The notes beneath the pieces are model-generated. The model had not been told where the DNA came from. It ran no database searches and saw only the letters and a list, made by a program, of their open reading frames with translations. Made by a program: the position numbers and the translations under genes. This document shows, piece by piece, positions 7,666-17,012 of a DNA stretch of 64,000 bases. The stretch's first letter is position 1. Each line of letters starts with the position of its first letter. Origin of the DNA: Chamaesiphon sp041738715 (GTDB lineage Bacteria > Cyanobacteriota > Cyanobacteriia > Cyanobacteriales > Chamaesiphonaceae); the NCBI GenBank assembly GCA_041738715.1, contig JBGSPI010000090.1:1-64000 (forward strand), written 5' to 3'.

Positions 7666-9723
7666 ATGACACCTGAAATCCAATCCCGCGCCCAACAACT
7701 GAGAGAAAAAATTCAAGCAGCCAGCTATGCTTACTATGTCCTCGACAATCCCGATCTAGAAGATTCCATCTACGATCGATTATATCGAGAACTGCAAGAT
7801 TTAGAGAGCCAATATCCGGCACTAATTACACCCGATAGTCCCACCCAACGAGTTGGCGAACGTCCGGCAGCGGGCTTTAGTTCTGTTCGCCATAATATCC
7901 CCCTCTATAGTCTAGAAAATGCCTTCGATCTCGCCGAATTTGCTAAATGGGAAGCAGGATGGCAACGTCATTTAGGGCTTGCCCTGAGCGGAGCCGTCGG
8001 GACTAAAGAGAGTGCTGAATATGTGTGTGAATTAAAGATCGATGGTTCAGCTATTGCCTTAACCTACGAACAGGGTTTATTAGTACGCGGGGTGACTCGC
8101 GGGGATGGCGAGAGTGGGGAAGATATTACCCAAAATATTAGGACAATTCGATCGATTCCCCTGAAATTAAACATTCCTAATCCGCCGCCAATTGTCGAAG
8201 TTCGGGGCGAGGCTTTTTTACCAATTGCAGTCTTTGACCAACTTAATCAAGAACGACAACAAACTGGCGAACAACTATTAGCCAATCCGCGTAACGCCGC
8301 CGCCGGAACACTACGTCAATTAGATCCCAAAATGGTCGCCCAGCGGAAATTGGACTTCTTTGCTTATACCCTCCATCTCTCCGATGAAGCGCAAATTAAT
8401 TACCATTGGGAATCCCTCGAATTGCTTCAACAAATGGGCTTTAAAGTTAATCCCCATCGCGAATTATGTGCCGATTTAACGGCGGTGGGTGCCTATTACG
8501 ATCGGTGGAATACCGAGCGATTAAACTTAGCTTATATGACCGATGGCGTTGTGGTCAAAATTAATTCGATCGCGCTGCAACAACAGTTAGGCTTTACTAA
8601 TAAATTCCCCCGCTGGGCGGTAGCCTTGAAATATCCCGCCGAGGAAGCACCGACACGAGTCATCGATATTAGTGTAAATGTGGGCAGAACGGGGGCAATT
8701 ACGCCCTTGGCGCACCTTGCACCTGTCCAATTGGCCGGAACTACGGTACAACGGGCGACGCTGCATAATGGCGATCGCATTGCCCAATTGGATCTACGAA
8801 TTGGCGATACCGTCATCGTGCGGAAAGCAGGGGAAATTATCCCCGAAATCGTTCGCGTGTTGACGGATTTGCGTCCTTCTGGGGCACAAGTTTTTAAAAT
8901 GCCGACTCATTGCCCCGCCTGTGAATCAATTGTCATCAAGCCAGTCAATGAAGCTGTGTTGCGTTGTATCAATCCTAGTTGTCCGGCAATTCTCAAAGGT
9001 TCATTAGTCCATTGGGTGAGTCGAGATGCACTAGATATTAGTGGTTTAGGTGAGAAATTGGTAGAGCAATTAGTCGATAGTAAATTTGTCAATTCGGTGG
9101 CAGATTTATACGATTTAACTGTCCCTAAATTGATGACTTTAGAGCGGATGGGTGAGAAATCAGCCACCAAAATTGTTGAAGCGATCGCTAGTTCTAAATC
9201 AAAACCCTGGTCGCGAGTATTATACGGTTTAGGCATTCGGCATATTGGGAGTAGTAACTCCAGTATCCTGACTGAAAAATATCCCTCAGTCGATCGATTA
9301 ATCCAAGCAAATGCGGCTCAAATTGAAGGCATCTATGGTGTCGGAGTAGAAATCGCTCAATCTGTTAGTACTTGGTTTAAACAACCACTAAATCTCGCTC
9401 TAATCGATCGATTACAATCGGTCGGATTACAATTTGAGCAAGAGATATCGATCGAAAATAATGATGCTTCACAACTATTTGCTGGTAAAACTTTCGTTGT
9501 CACGGGTACCTTACCGACACTCAAACGCGATGAAGCAAAAGCATTAATTCAGCAAAATGGTGGCAAAATGACCGATTCAATCAGTGCAAAAACTGACTAT
9601 TTGGTGGCTGGTGAAAAGGCTGGGTCGAAATTAGCCAAGGCTGAAAAGTTGGGTGTTAAAATTATCGCTGAATCAGATTTATTGGCAATGATTAAAAATG
9701 ATTCAAGTATAATCACTGATTGA
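7666..9723 (+). CDS. ligA: NAD-dependent DNA ligase
   Basis: Seals nicks during replication and repair using NAD+. The start is set at ATG 7666 (MTPEIQSRAQQLREKIQ), where homologues begin, although an in-frame TTG lies at 7630. Domain order: Ia domain, adenylation domain with catalytic Lys in CELKIDGSAIAL, OB fold, four-Cys zinc finger (CPACESI ... CINPSCPA), helix-hairpin-helix repeats (GVGVEIAQSV), and a C-terminal BRCT domain (GKTFVVTGTLPTLKRDEA). Just before the active-site Lys there is an extra segment, GLALSGAVGTKESA, that looks like a repeat inserted into the gene (see findings). The 685-residue length is otherwise usual. Confidence 0.97.
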   Translation: MTPEIQSRAQQLREKIQAASYAYYVLDNPDLEDSIYDRLYRELQDLESQYPALITPDSPTQRVGERPAAGFSSVRHNIPLYSLENAFDLAEFAKWEAGWQRHLGLALSGAVGTKESAEYVCELKIDGSAIALTYEQGLLVRGVTRGDGESGEDITQNIRTIRSIPLKLNIPNPPPIVEVRGEAFLPIAVFDQLNQERQQTGEQLLANPRNAAAGTLRQLDPKMVAQRKLDFFAYTLHLSDEAQINYHWESLELLQQMGFKVNPHRELCADLTAVGAYYDRWNTERLNLAYMTDGVVVKINSIALQQQLGFTNKFPRWAVALKYPAEEAPTRVIDISVNVGRTGAITPLAHLAPVQLAGTTVQRATLHNGDRIAQLDLRIGDTVIVRKAGEIIPEIVRVLTDLRPSGAQVFKMPTHCPACESIVIKPVNEAVLRCINPSCPAILKGSLVHWVSRDALDISGLGEKLVEQLVDSKFVNSVADLYDLTVPKLMTLERMGEKSATKIVEAIASSKSKPWSRVLYGLGIRHIGSSNSSILTEKYPSVDRLIQANAAQIEGIYGVGVEIAQSVSTWFKQPLNLALIDRLQSVGLQFEQEISIENNDASQLFAGKTFVVTGTLPTLKRDEAKALIQQNGGKMTDSISAKTDYLVAGEKAGSKLAKAEKLGVKIIAESDLLAMIKNDSSIITD

Positions 9724-9746
9724 CAGACAAATCTTTTCGCGTAGCC

Positions 9747-9774
9747 TGGGTTTTTGGTTGAACCTGAAAACCCA
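9747..9774. terminator. Hairpin between ligA and the convergent membrane protein gene
   Basis: Inverted repeat TGGGTTTT (9747-9754) and AAAACCCA (9767-9774), with short A/T runs on both sides. It lies in the 69-bp gap between two convergent stops, which fits a two-way terminator. The GC content of the stem is low. Confidence 0.4.
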
Positions 9775-9792
9775 AAATTTTCAAGATATAGG

Positions 9793-10218
9793 CTAAAACC
9801 ATTGTCCCCCATTAAATCGAGAATAAGGTGAGATAATTCTCAGTAGAGAATAGGAAATGATGAAATTTAGCAAACTTAGGAGCGTATAAAATCCAACAAA
9901 ACCAGGAACATTAAAATTAGATCGATCGATTCCTGGCAAGCCGATCAATTTAACCAGCATCACGAAAAATACTCCTTCCCAAATTGCCGCAATTAGTTGT
10001 AATAAACCATTCCAATCTCCATCCCATCGCAATCGTTGCAGTTGGTGATAAACTAGATCCCAACCTAATCCTAATCCACCCAAATAGATGAGGGTGAGTA
10101 ATGTTTGGGTGGCAACATTTGGTGTAGATTTTAGTGCGATCGCGATCGTCAATATCAGCCCAACTGTGGCAAATAATAACACCCGTATCTGCCATCGACC
10201 AAACAGTGTGAAAGTCAT
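9793..10218 (-). CDS. Small integral membrane protein, unknown function
   Basis: A 141-residue protein with four hydrophobic segments at about residues 10-28, 38-55, 70-95 and 108-130. Loops are short and positively charged on one side (YHQLQRLRWDGDWNG). No catalytic motif is visible and I do not recognise the family. It follows the FHA gene on the same strand with a 33-bp gap, so the two may be cotranscribed. Composition matches its neighbours. Confidence 0.7.
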   Translation of the reverse strand: MTFTLFGRWQIRVLLFATVGLILTIAIALKSTPNVATQTLLTLIYLGGLGLGWDLVYHQLQRLRWDGDWNGLLQLIAAIWEGVFFVMLVKLIGLPGIDRSNFNVPGFVGFYTLLSLLNFIISYSLLRIISPYSRFNGGQWF

Positions 10219-10251
10219 ATAAATTATTACTTATTACCTATTCCCTATTAC

Positions 10252-12213
10252 CTAATCCGGCGATCGATTATTTATCCACTTCCACCATTGCCGCAATGAA
10301 CGGTAAAGAATCAATGGTTTAAGCTCGATCGCCTGCTGCTCTAATAGCTCTTGAACCGTACAAAAAGCCGCATATTGTAAACCGAGAAAACTATCAACTG
10401 GAGCATAGTAATTACCTAAAACGATCGAGCCAACTGCATAGATTCTGCCCGATTGATTGGCTAGTTCAACTAGTTCAAAATCCGGCGTAATCGTCAATCT
10501 GCCCAGGGGATTAAGTGGTAGGTTATAGTGTTGAACCAAATCATTTAGCAACGGACTGGCGGTAATTGGCGCGTCCACAGCTGTGGCATCGATGATGAAA
10601 TCAGCTTCTAAATTAATCTCCCCCTTCGCGCCTGGTTCTCGCACTGTGGTAATCGTCCCACTCCGACTAGCATTCGGTGAAACTTGCTGCACTTCCCCAT
10701 AAAAAATCTGATACCAGCCCTTATGAATGCCACCTGTGATGATTTTGCGCCAGTCAGGACGATTCATCGTCGTCACACCACCCCAATCAGCGAGAAGGTG
10801 TTGACGTTGTTCTGGAGTTGCAGATTCGAGAACTGCTTTATACTGTCCACCCCAAGCAGCTTTTGGCCAATTAAAGGGCTGAAATTCGTAGTTATGTTCG
10901 ACTTTGCGCTCGGCTAAAGCATATTTATTCCCTTCTATTTTCGCCGATCGCAGGAGTTGAAGCACGCGAATATCCACCGCATCGTTATTCCGTCTGAGGG
11001 TGTAGAGTTTCTGGAGGATGCGCGCCGCGACAATCCCAGTCCCGCGCAATAATACCGTCCCGCCATAGGCAGCTAAAGACTCATAAATATGCTCGTGGGG
11101 TTCGTAAGCATTGACAACAGTTTTGAAATCCTGGGTGCGATCGCGATAAGCTTGTAAATCTGGTAAAAATTGTAGGGCTGGATAACCAGTAGCTAGATGA
11201 ACATATTTGGCGATCGTGCAAGCATAGTCGTTAGGCTGCTGACGGGCGTAGATAATGGCATACCGTCCATCGGTAGTCTGGCGAATCGCTTGAACATGAG
11301 CCATCCGCTGCATTTGACCCCAACTAATCCGCGCCGCTTCTCGATCGATCGCCGCAATCACATCGCTAGACTTGGGTGTATATGTCCCTACCAGCATTGG
11401 TTCGGTGAATACTTGCCAGAGATGACTTAATCCCCACAGTAATTTCCCTTTAGCGATATCCCTCATCGCTTCTAAGGTCGCATAACTAGGAAAACCCCAA
11501 ATATTATCAGGACAAGCATCAGATGCCGATCGCAGCCGTTCTTGTGGGGCGATCTGCGAATTGAGACACAATTGCTGATAGCGTCCGTAGGGTTTTTGCT
11601 CGATGCCCAACACCCGGATCCGCTCGGCACTCACCCCACCAATTCGCAATAGATCTACCCACATGAAACTGCCCAAGCCACCGCCAACTGTGGCATAATC
11701 GACTTCTTCGATCGATAATCCCGTGGCATGAAGGGCTTGAGGTTCGATTTGTTGTTGCCCAAAGACGGCGGGTAAAAAACTATTCACCTGCACCACTGGC
11801 GGCGGTGTAATGCGCGGATCTGGTCGATTGGTGACGGAATTGAAGCGAATCTGGGATTGACTCGCCGGGGTGGTGACAGGGATTGTATTGCTGGGACTAG
11901 CAATCGAAATCTGATAATTGCCAATTTGGAGGGTATCTCCAGGTTCAATCTGGCTGATTGGCTGTTTTTGCCCATTGACTAACACCCCATTACTACTACC
12001 CTGGTCAACAATCGTCAGTTGACCCTGTGTGAGCGTAATTAATGCGTGATAGCGGGAGATTTCCAGACTATTTAAGACAATCCGACAGACGCGTTGACCG
12101 TCTATTTCTGCCGGAAGTCGCCCAAATTCCCGACCCAAGGCAATTGGCACTGTTAACAAGGGTTCTTTGCGTTCCCCTGTTGCCGGATCTTCCCACGTCA
12201 ACCGGATTTGCAC
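10252..12213 (-). CDS. FHA domain fused to a flavin-dependent oxidoreductase-like domain
   Basis: Residues 1-105 form a forkhead-associated domain, with GREFG, SRYHALIT and GSSNGVLVNGQ at the phosphothreonine-binding loops. After a Pro/Thr-rich linker (about 106-165), a nucleotide-binding motif YATVGGGLGSFMWVDLLRIG starts a 480-residue domain. That domain ends in a conserved-looking SGRIYAVGSIVLGNYYAPVD block, as in FAD-binding oxidoreductases where the last Asp contacts the flavin. I infer a flavoprotein or NAD(P)-binding protein recruited by Thr phosphorylation. The substrate is unknown. The universal stress protein gene lies 55 bp upstream on the same strand. Confidence 0.75.
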   Translation of the reverse strand: MQIRLTWEDPATGERKEPLLTVPIALGREFGRLPAEIDGQRVCRIVLNSLEISRYHALITLTQGQLTIVDQGSSNGVLVNGQKQPISQIEPGDTLQIGNYQISIASPSNTIPVTTPASQSQIRFNSVTNRPDPRITPPPVVQVNSFLPAVFGQQQIEPQALHATGLSIEEVDYATVGGGLGSFMWVDLLRIGGVSAERIRVLGIEQKPYGRYQQLCLNSQIAPQERLRSASDACPDNIWGFPSYATLEAMRDIAKGKLLWGLSHLWQVFTEPMLVGTYTPKSSDVIAAIDREAARISWGQMQRMAHVQAIRQTTDGRYAIIYARQQPNDYACTIAKYVHLATGYPALQFLPDLQAYRDRTQDFKTVVNAYEPHEHIYESLAAYGGTVLLRGTGIVAARILQKLYTLRRNNDAVDIRVLQLLRSAKIEGNKYALAERKVEHNYEFQPFNWPKAAWGGQYKAVLESATPEQRQHLLADWGGVTTMNRPDWRKIITGGIHKGWYQIFYGEVQQVSPNASRSGTITTVREPGAKGEINLEADFIIDATAVDAPITASPLLNDLVQHYNLPLNPLGRLTITPDFELVELANQSGRIYAVGSIVLGNYYAPVDSFLGLQYAAFCTVQELLEQQAIELKPLILYRSLRQWWKWINNRSPD

Positions 12214-12268
12214 GATCGTTCGGTGAATTACTTAGTCATTAATTCTAGCAGGATCTAGCCCCGATGTT

Positions 12269-13114
12269 CTAACCTACAACCGATCGAGTCAACAACACAG
12301 GACAAGGTGTTTTGACGCGCACATAGTCGGAGATTGAATTACCCAATAACCGATCGAGATCGGGTAAATTTTGGGCGATTGATGGCCGTCGATCTGGCGA
12401 ACCAATCATTAACAAATCAGCATGAAACTCTTCAGCCGCGAGACAAAGTTCTGGTCCTGGCTTGCCAGCGACGACAATACATTTATAAGCTATACCCTGT
12501 TTTTTTGCTTCGTTAATCGCCGGAGCAAAGATCGGATCTTGTTCGGGTTTACCCACCGCATCTGCCGACCGCTGGTCGGGTTTGACTTGGGTGAGGAGTA
12601 GTTGGCTACCTTTAATATCTCGCAGCAAAAACAGTGCGAGTTTCAAAGATTCCTGAGCCGGAATCGAGTTATCGTAACCCACCATAATCCGCGTAATCCG
12701 TTTGAGATAGATATCATCTTTGATCAACAACATCGGGCGTGATGTCAGTTGAAAAACATATTGGCTGACGGAGTTGGAGAGGATCGATTCCAGCCGACTC
12801 AGACCCCGCGAACCCATAATAATCAAGTCAGCATTTTCTTCTTCGGCAACTTGACAGACTGTATCTTTGGGATCGCCCTGTTTTAATCTGACATTGACTT
12901 TAGCTGGATCTAGGTTGAGATATTCGATCGCCTGAGCCAAAATTTTGCCTCCGGCTTCGAGTTTTTCGGCCATCAGATCGGCGGTTACTTGGGGTTGGAC
13001 TACATGCAAAATAGTCACAGATGCTCGTTGAACGGATGGAATCTCCATCAACATCTTGAGCATTTCCTCACATTTTCCCAATCCAGCGACGGTAATTAAG
13101 ATTTTCTGAATCAT
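12269..13114 (-). CDS. Tandem universal stress protein (two UspA domains)
   Basis: A 281-residue cytoplasmic protein made of two Usp domains, about 1-140 and 141-281. The first carries the ATP-binding signature GSRGLSRLESILSNSVSQYV, and the second has GSPDRRPSIAQNL plus LLGNSISDYVRVKTPCPVLL. The MIQKILITVAG start is the usual first beta strand. Such proteins bind ATP and support stress survival, but the specific signal is unknown. It sits upstream of the FHA-flavoprotein gene on the same strand. Confidence 0.92.
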   Translation of the reverse strand: MIQKILITVAGLGKCEEMLKMLMEIPSVQRASVTILHVVQPQVTADLMAEKLEAGGKILAQAIEYLNLDPAKVNVRLKQGDPKDTVCQVAEEENADLIIMGSRGLSRLESILSNSVSQYVFQLTSRPMLLIKDDIYLKRITRIMVGYDNSIPAQESLKLALFLLRDIKGSQLLLTQVKPDQRSADAVGKPEQDPIFAPAINEAKKQGIAYKCIVVAGKPGPELCLAAEEFHADLLMIGSPDRRPSIAQNLPDLDRLLGNSISDYVRVKTPCPVLLTRSVVG

Positions 13115-13424
13115 TTTTTGTAGAGTCCCTTTGGTAAATTCTTAAATTTTAGTTTGCAGCGATCTTCAGCTTGTCAAAATATTTCTATATTCTCAATCTT
13201 GCACTGACAGCCGACTCACATCACCGCGATCGCAATATTATTTAACGTGAGATCTGCACCATCCAAAAGAACTACATCTGTCCCTAATTTAGTACATAGG
13301 TATTGATTCATGGAAGTGTAAATTCGATTGGGGTTGGGATTTGGGGACTCGATTGAAATTAGATGGTGATTAATTATTTAGATGATTTGGGGTATATTAA
13401 ACATATCTATTTGGGAGTTGGCAA
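13115..13424. other. Intergenic region between divergent genes
   Basis: A 310-bp AT-rich gap between the stress protein (minus) and the PH-domain gene (plus). It ends in GGGAG (about 13412) eight bases before the ATG at 13425, a good ribosome binding site. No hairpin, repeat or short gene stands out. Confidence 0.4.
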
Positions 13425-14036
13425 ATGTTTAAAAGAATTGCATCAGAAGCTCTGGGGATAAGTGATATCGGCATTATCGTCGCACCTGCGGATTATGATA
13501 AGGTTGCTGCTGATGATTATTTGTTTCATGAAGATGGCGAAAAGATATTCTTTTTAATTAAGTCCAAGAAGGATGAGTATTGCTTTACAAATCTAGCTCT
13601 GATTCATGTTGATGGCGATTCAGCAATTTCTAGTAAGCGTGCAGTCAAACGTTATGATTACTCTAGTTATAAAATATCACAGGTGTCGATCGAAACAGCT
13701 GGAACGATCGATTTAGATGTCGAACTCAAATTTACGCTAGCAGGTGTGACTCCTTTTAGTATCGATCTTGAAAAAAAATGTATCGAAGCACTAAAAGATA
13801 TTTATAAAGTGCTGATTAGCATTAGTAAAATTCAGTCAAAAGAGGAAATTGCTCGCAGCAATGCGTTAGTCTGTTTAGAAGCTATGTCCTCAATGTATAA
13901 GATCGATAAAATCGAAAATGAGGAGACGCTTGTTAAACACTATAATGCAATGCTGACTAACTTAAATGCAACGGTAATCGAAAGATATACCAAACGTGAC
14001 TTTAGTAATATTTTTGAAAAATATATTCAGAAATAG
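13425..14036 (+). CDS. Bacterial PH-domain protein (YvbH/bPH_1-like)
   Basis: 203 residues. The first 125 or so match the pattern of bacterial pleckstrin-homology proteins of the DUF1696/bPH_1 type: LFHEDGEKIFFLIKSKKDEY, FTNLALIHVDGDS, then YKISQVSIETAGTIDLDVEL (the FSVETAG-FDLD-like hallmark). The C-terminal part is alpha helical and not recognised. The role of this family is not established; no enzymatic motif is seen. A GGGAG Shine-Dalgarno precedes ATG 13425. The codon pattern is more AT-rich than its neighbours. Confidence 0.75.
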   Translation: MFKRIASEALGISDIGIIVAPADYDKVAADDYLFHEDGEKIFFLIKSKKDEYCFTNLALIHVDGDSAISSKRAVKRYDYSSYKISQVSIETAGTIDLDVELKFTLAGVTPFSIDLEKKCIEALKDIYKVLISISKIQSKEEIARSNALVCLEAMSSMYKIDKIENEETLVKHYNAMLTNLNATVIERYTKRDFSNIFEKYIQK

Positions 14037-14094
14037 AGGCTAGCCGATTAGATTTAGACTTTTACAACACGCTGTTAGAGCGAGGAGAGAGTAA

Positions 14095-15459
14095 TCAATT
14101 CGATCGATAACTATCGATCGCCAATTGATAGACTTCTTTCCAAGCTACTTGATGTTTTTGAGCAAGTTCAGCACAATCGGCATATTCAGGTTGGATATTG
14201 ATAATTTGATCATCATTAATGAGGTTATTGCGCGCGACTTTGATCCGCACCTCACCATATTTAGTCATAACAGATTTGATCGATCTAGGCAAGATCGATC
14301 GAATCTGTCGCTCGCGCCGAATTCCTAATGTACTAGTTTCTGTAAAGATAACTTGTTCGCAGTCAATCGATCGATCTAACGGAGAAATCACCGTCAGCAA
14401 AATACCTGGACGCGATTTTTTCATGCCAATCGGTTGAGTAAATACATCAACCGCTCCGACTGCAAATAATCGATCGAAAATATACCCGATCGCTTGAGGA
14501 TTGAGATCGTCAATTTGAGTAGTTAAAACGTCGATCGATTCGAGACATTCTGCCTTAACTGGAGATAGTTCCACAACATCTGTCGTTGTGCCGATCCATA
14601 GGCGTAAAATATTCGGAATTGGTAACTCAATTGTGCCAGCACCCAAACCAATTTGCGCTAACTGCATCCTCGGTGCTGCCCCAAATTCTGTCGCCAGCGT
14701 CACCGCTATCGCCGCGCCTGTCGGTGTCACCAACTCCCGATCGATCCCATTGCTATAGACTGGTACCTGGCGAGACGACCACAATTTCAAGACCGCCGGG
14801 ACAGGTACTGGTAAAATCCCATGCGCCGCGCGCACTGTCCCCCCACCCGTGGGGAGCGGCGAACAGTAGATTTTGCCAATGTCGAGATAATCTAAGCCCA
14901 GACAAGTACCGACGATATCAACGATCGCATCCACTGCTCCCACCTCATGAAAATGCACCTGAGAGGGTTCAATGCCGTGGACAGCACCCTCGGCGATCGC
15001 CAATTGCCGGAAAATATCCAAACTCCACTGTGACGCTCTCTGGGGCAAATTTGCCCCATTAATTAGCCGCTCGATTTCGGGCAGATTCCGCTGCGGGATA
15101 TCGTAGTGATGATGGTGATGGGCGTGAATATGTTTGTGACTATGCCGATCGGCTGAATCTTTAGCCACACCACTTGCTGTAGGATGGTGGGTGTGGCTAT
15201 GGTCGGAGTCTCGATCGTGAGAATGGTGATGATGTGCCCGATCTGTTGATGACTGAATTGCCATCAGATCTACATGTAATTTAGTGGCAATTTGGCCATT
15301 GTGATGGACTTTTTCTGCCCATAACTTGTACTCAGACTCAATGCCCAATCGATCGAGATGGGTAATTAAATATTCTAAGGGTACTCCGGCATCTACCAAT
15401 GCACCCAAACACATATCACCAGCAATTCCCGTCTGGCATTCTAAATAAGCAATTTTCAT
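14095..15459 (-). CDS. larC: Nickel pincer cofactor biosynthesis protein LarC
   Basis: LarC inserts nickel into the pyridinium-based pincer cofactor used by lactate racemase and related enzymes. The N-terminal motif YLECQTGIAGDMCLGALVDA and the blocks HFHEVGAVDAIVDIVGTC and ELVTPTGAAIAV are diagnostic of the former DUF111 family. Residues about 76-120 form a very His-rich loop (HHHHSHDRDSDHSHTHH, HSHKHIHAHHHHH), probably a nickel store. It is one continuous 454-codon frame, unlike the frameshifted larC1/larC2 of lactobacilli. No larB, larE or larA lies in this window. Confidence 0.94.
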   Translation of the reverse strand: MKIAYLECQTGIAGDMCLGALVDAGVPLEYLITHLDRLGIESEYKLWAEKVHHNGQIATKLHVDLMAIQSSTDRAHHHHSHDRDSDHSHTHHPTASGVAKDSADRHSHKHIHAHHHHHYDIPQRNLPEIERLINGANLPQRASQWSLDIFRQLAIAEGAVHGIEPSQVHFHEVGAVDAIVDIVGTCLGLDYLDIGKIYCSPLPTGGGTVRAAHGILPVPVPAVLKLWSSRQVPVYSNGIDRELVTPTGAAIAVTLATEFGAAPRMQLAQIGLGAGTIELPIPNILRLWIGTTTDVVELSPVKAECLESIDVLTTQIDDLNPQAIGYIFDRLFAVGAVDVFTQPIGMKKSRPGILLTVISPLDRSIDCEQVIFTETSTLGIRRERQIRSILPRSIKSVMTKYGEVRIKVARNNLINDDQIINIQPEYADCAELAQKHQVAWKEVYQLAIDSYRSN

Positions 15460-15536
15460 ATTCTTGAGACTAGAAATTAGTACCGATCGCCACTCATTTG
15501 ATATCTAAACTCCAAACCATCCTCACCTCTTTCCCC

Positions 15537-15566
15537 CTTCTGCTTAGGCAGAGGCTGCGCCAACGA
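15537..15566 (-). repeat. Dispersed 30-bp repeat, copy 1
   Basis: The segment CTTCTGCTTAGGCAGAGGCT and the ten bases after it (GCGCCAACGA) match the reverse complement of 18742-18771 with two differences. It lies in the gap between larC and the Sua5-type gene, embedded in pyrimidine-rich CCCCTTTCCCC sequence. This is a short interspersed repeat of the kind common in cyanobacteria. Confidence 0.7.
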
Positions 15567-15613
15567 GGAGCTTCAGGGCATCGTCTTTCCCACTTCCCCT
15601 TTCCCCTTTCCCC

Positions 15614-16255
15614 ATGTCTACCATCTACGAAATTCACCCAGAAACACCCCAAACGCGACGAATTGACGAAATTGTAGCAGCCTTGCGCGGCGGTGCAGTG
15701 ATGCTCTATCCCACAGATACAGTTTACGCGATCGGTTGTGATATCAACTCAAAGACGGCAATCGATCGAGTCCGACAAATCAAACGAATGTCCAATAATA
15801 AACCATTGACTTTCCTCTGTCAGTCTCTATCAAATATCGCTGAATATGCCGTTGTCGCCGATCCAGCCTATCGGTTAATGAAACATTTCATTCCAGGCAC
15901 ATACACTTTTATTTTACCTGCTACCAAGCTAGTGCCCAAGCTCGTCCAAGATCCCAAACGCAAAACGACGGGAATTAGAGTACCAAAACACCCACTCTGT
16001 CAAATTATCTTAGAAAAACTCGGAAATCCAGTCATTTCCACATCCGCCCAAATTAATGATGATGATGGTTATCAACCCACAGCAGGAGTCGAAAAAGCCA
16101 TTTTATTCGATGAGTTGGAGAAATTGGTAGATATCATCATTGATGATGGTTCGGAGCCAGGATGGGAAAGTTCAACTATCCTAGATATGACAGTAGATCC
16201 GCCAACCGTAATTCGGGAAGGTCTAGGCTGGGCTGAGTTAGCCGCTTGGTTATAA
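15614..16255 (+). CDS. L-threonylcarbamoyladenylate synthase family protein (Sua5/YciO/YrdC)
   Basis: Family members make threonylcarbamoyl-AMP from threonine, bicarbonate and ATP for the t6A modification of tRNA. Seen here are the YrdC-domain motif VMLYPTDTVYAIGCDINSK, the KR..SNNKPLTFL nucleotide loop, RKTTGIRVPKHPLCQ and the HPVISTSAQ-like GNPVISTSAQINDDDG. The 213-residue length has no C-terminal Sua5 domain. The RKTTGIRVP motif resembles the YciO branch, whose activity is less certain than TsaC. ATG 15614 follows a pyrimidine-rich leader. It is a single gene, not in an obvious operon. Confidence 0.88.
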   Translation: MSTIYEIHPETPQTRRIDEIVAALRGGAVMLYPTDTVYAIGCDINSKTAIDRVRQIKRMSNNKPLTFLCQSLSNIAEYAVVADPAYRLMKHFIPGTYTFILPATKLVPKLVQDPKRKTTGIRVPKHPLCQIILEKLGNPVISTSAQINDDDGYQPTAGVEKAILFDELEKLVDIIIDDGSEPGWESSTILDMTVDPPTVIREGLGWAELAAWL

Positions 16256-16348
16256 GAAATCGATTTATTGTAACTTTTCACCCCAAATTTCCTCAAGGTT
16301 ATAATTTAATAGTGCATAGTCTAGCTCCCACAATCGTTTGGAGGTTTT

Positions 16349-16978
16349 ATGATCATTGCTACTGCGCCAGAGATTGCCGAAGGCAGTCCAGAGGACAACG
16401 AGACTCAACCATTGCTACTGAATGTCAGTAATGTAACCTTAACCGTAACTTCCGAACAGTTCGATCTGCTCTGTGTCGATAATCCTGACTTACGCCTTGA
16501 ATTAACCCCTGATTTCAAATTGATTGTTATGGCTCCAGCAGGTGGTGAAAGTGGTGAAAAAAATAATGACTTATCTGGACAAGTTTGGTACTGGAATCGA
16601 CAAACCGATCTAGGTCGATCGTTTGATTCTTCCACAGGATATGATTTTGTAGCACTTGATGGTGGGAAAGTCGCACCCGATGTTTCTTGGATTGAGAAGT
16701 CTCGACTAGAAGGTGTGAACATTGTCGGATTTATTCCGGTGGTGCCTGATTTTGTGATCGAGTTACGATCTGCGACTGATCACCTGAAGCCGTTGCAGGA
16801 AAAGATGAGAGAGTATCAACGGCTGGGAGTAAAGTTGGGATTACTCATCGATCCCAAAAATCAACAGGTGGAAATTTATCGACCAGAACAAGAGCCAGAA
16901 GTGCTAGCATCTCCCACGGCGATCGATTGTAATGAAGTGATGCCAGGGTTTATGTTGAGTATGAGTAGAATTTGGTAA
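16349..16978 (+). CDS. Uma2 family protein (DUF820, PD-(D/E)xK nuclease fold)
   Basis: A 209-residue member of a family greatly expanded in cyanobacteria. The core is VAPDVSWIEKSR followed by FVIELRSATDHLKPLQEKM and LGLLIDPKNQQVEIY. The Asp, Glu and Gln/Lys of these blocks are the expected PD-(D/E)xK residues, although the ExK is written ELRS here. The molecular target is unknown; a nuclease role is only inferred from the fold. A GGAGG ribosome site precedes the ATG at 16349. Confidence 0.85.
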   Translation: MIIATAPEIAEGSPEDNETQPLLLNVSNVTLTVTSEQFDLLCVDNPDLRLELTPDFKLIVMAPAGGESGEKNNDLSGQVWYWNRQTDLGRSFDSSTGYDFVALDGGKVAPDVSWIEKSRLEGVNIVGFIPVVPDFVIELRSATDHLKPLQEKMREYQRLGVKLGLLIDPKNQQVEIYRPEQEPEVLASPTAIDCNEVMPGFMLSMSRIW

Positions 16979-17012
16979 TAATTAATTACTCGACACGATC
17001 GACTAAATACTT

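Noticed and set aside
8532..9236. Open frames antisense to ligA
   Set aside because: They lie wholly inside a well-conserved gene and read as its reverse complement without protein-like character.
14125..15062. Plus-strand frames opposite larC
   Set aside because: They are shadows on the complementary strand and contain no motif.
15075..15240. His-rich stretch as a possible frameshift or artefact in larC
   Set aside because: The frame is open and LarC proteins often carry His-rich loops for nickel; flanking motifs are normal.
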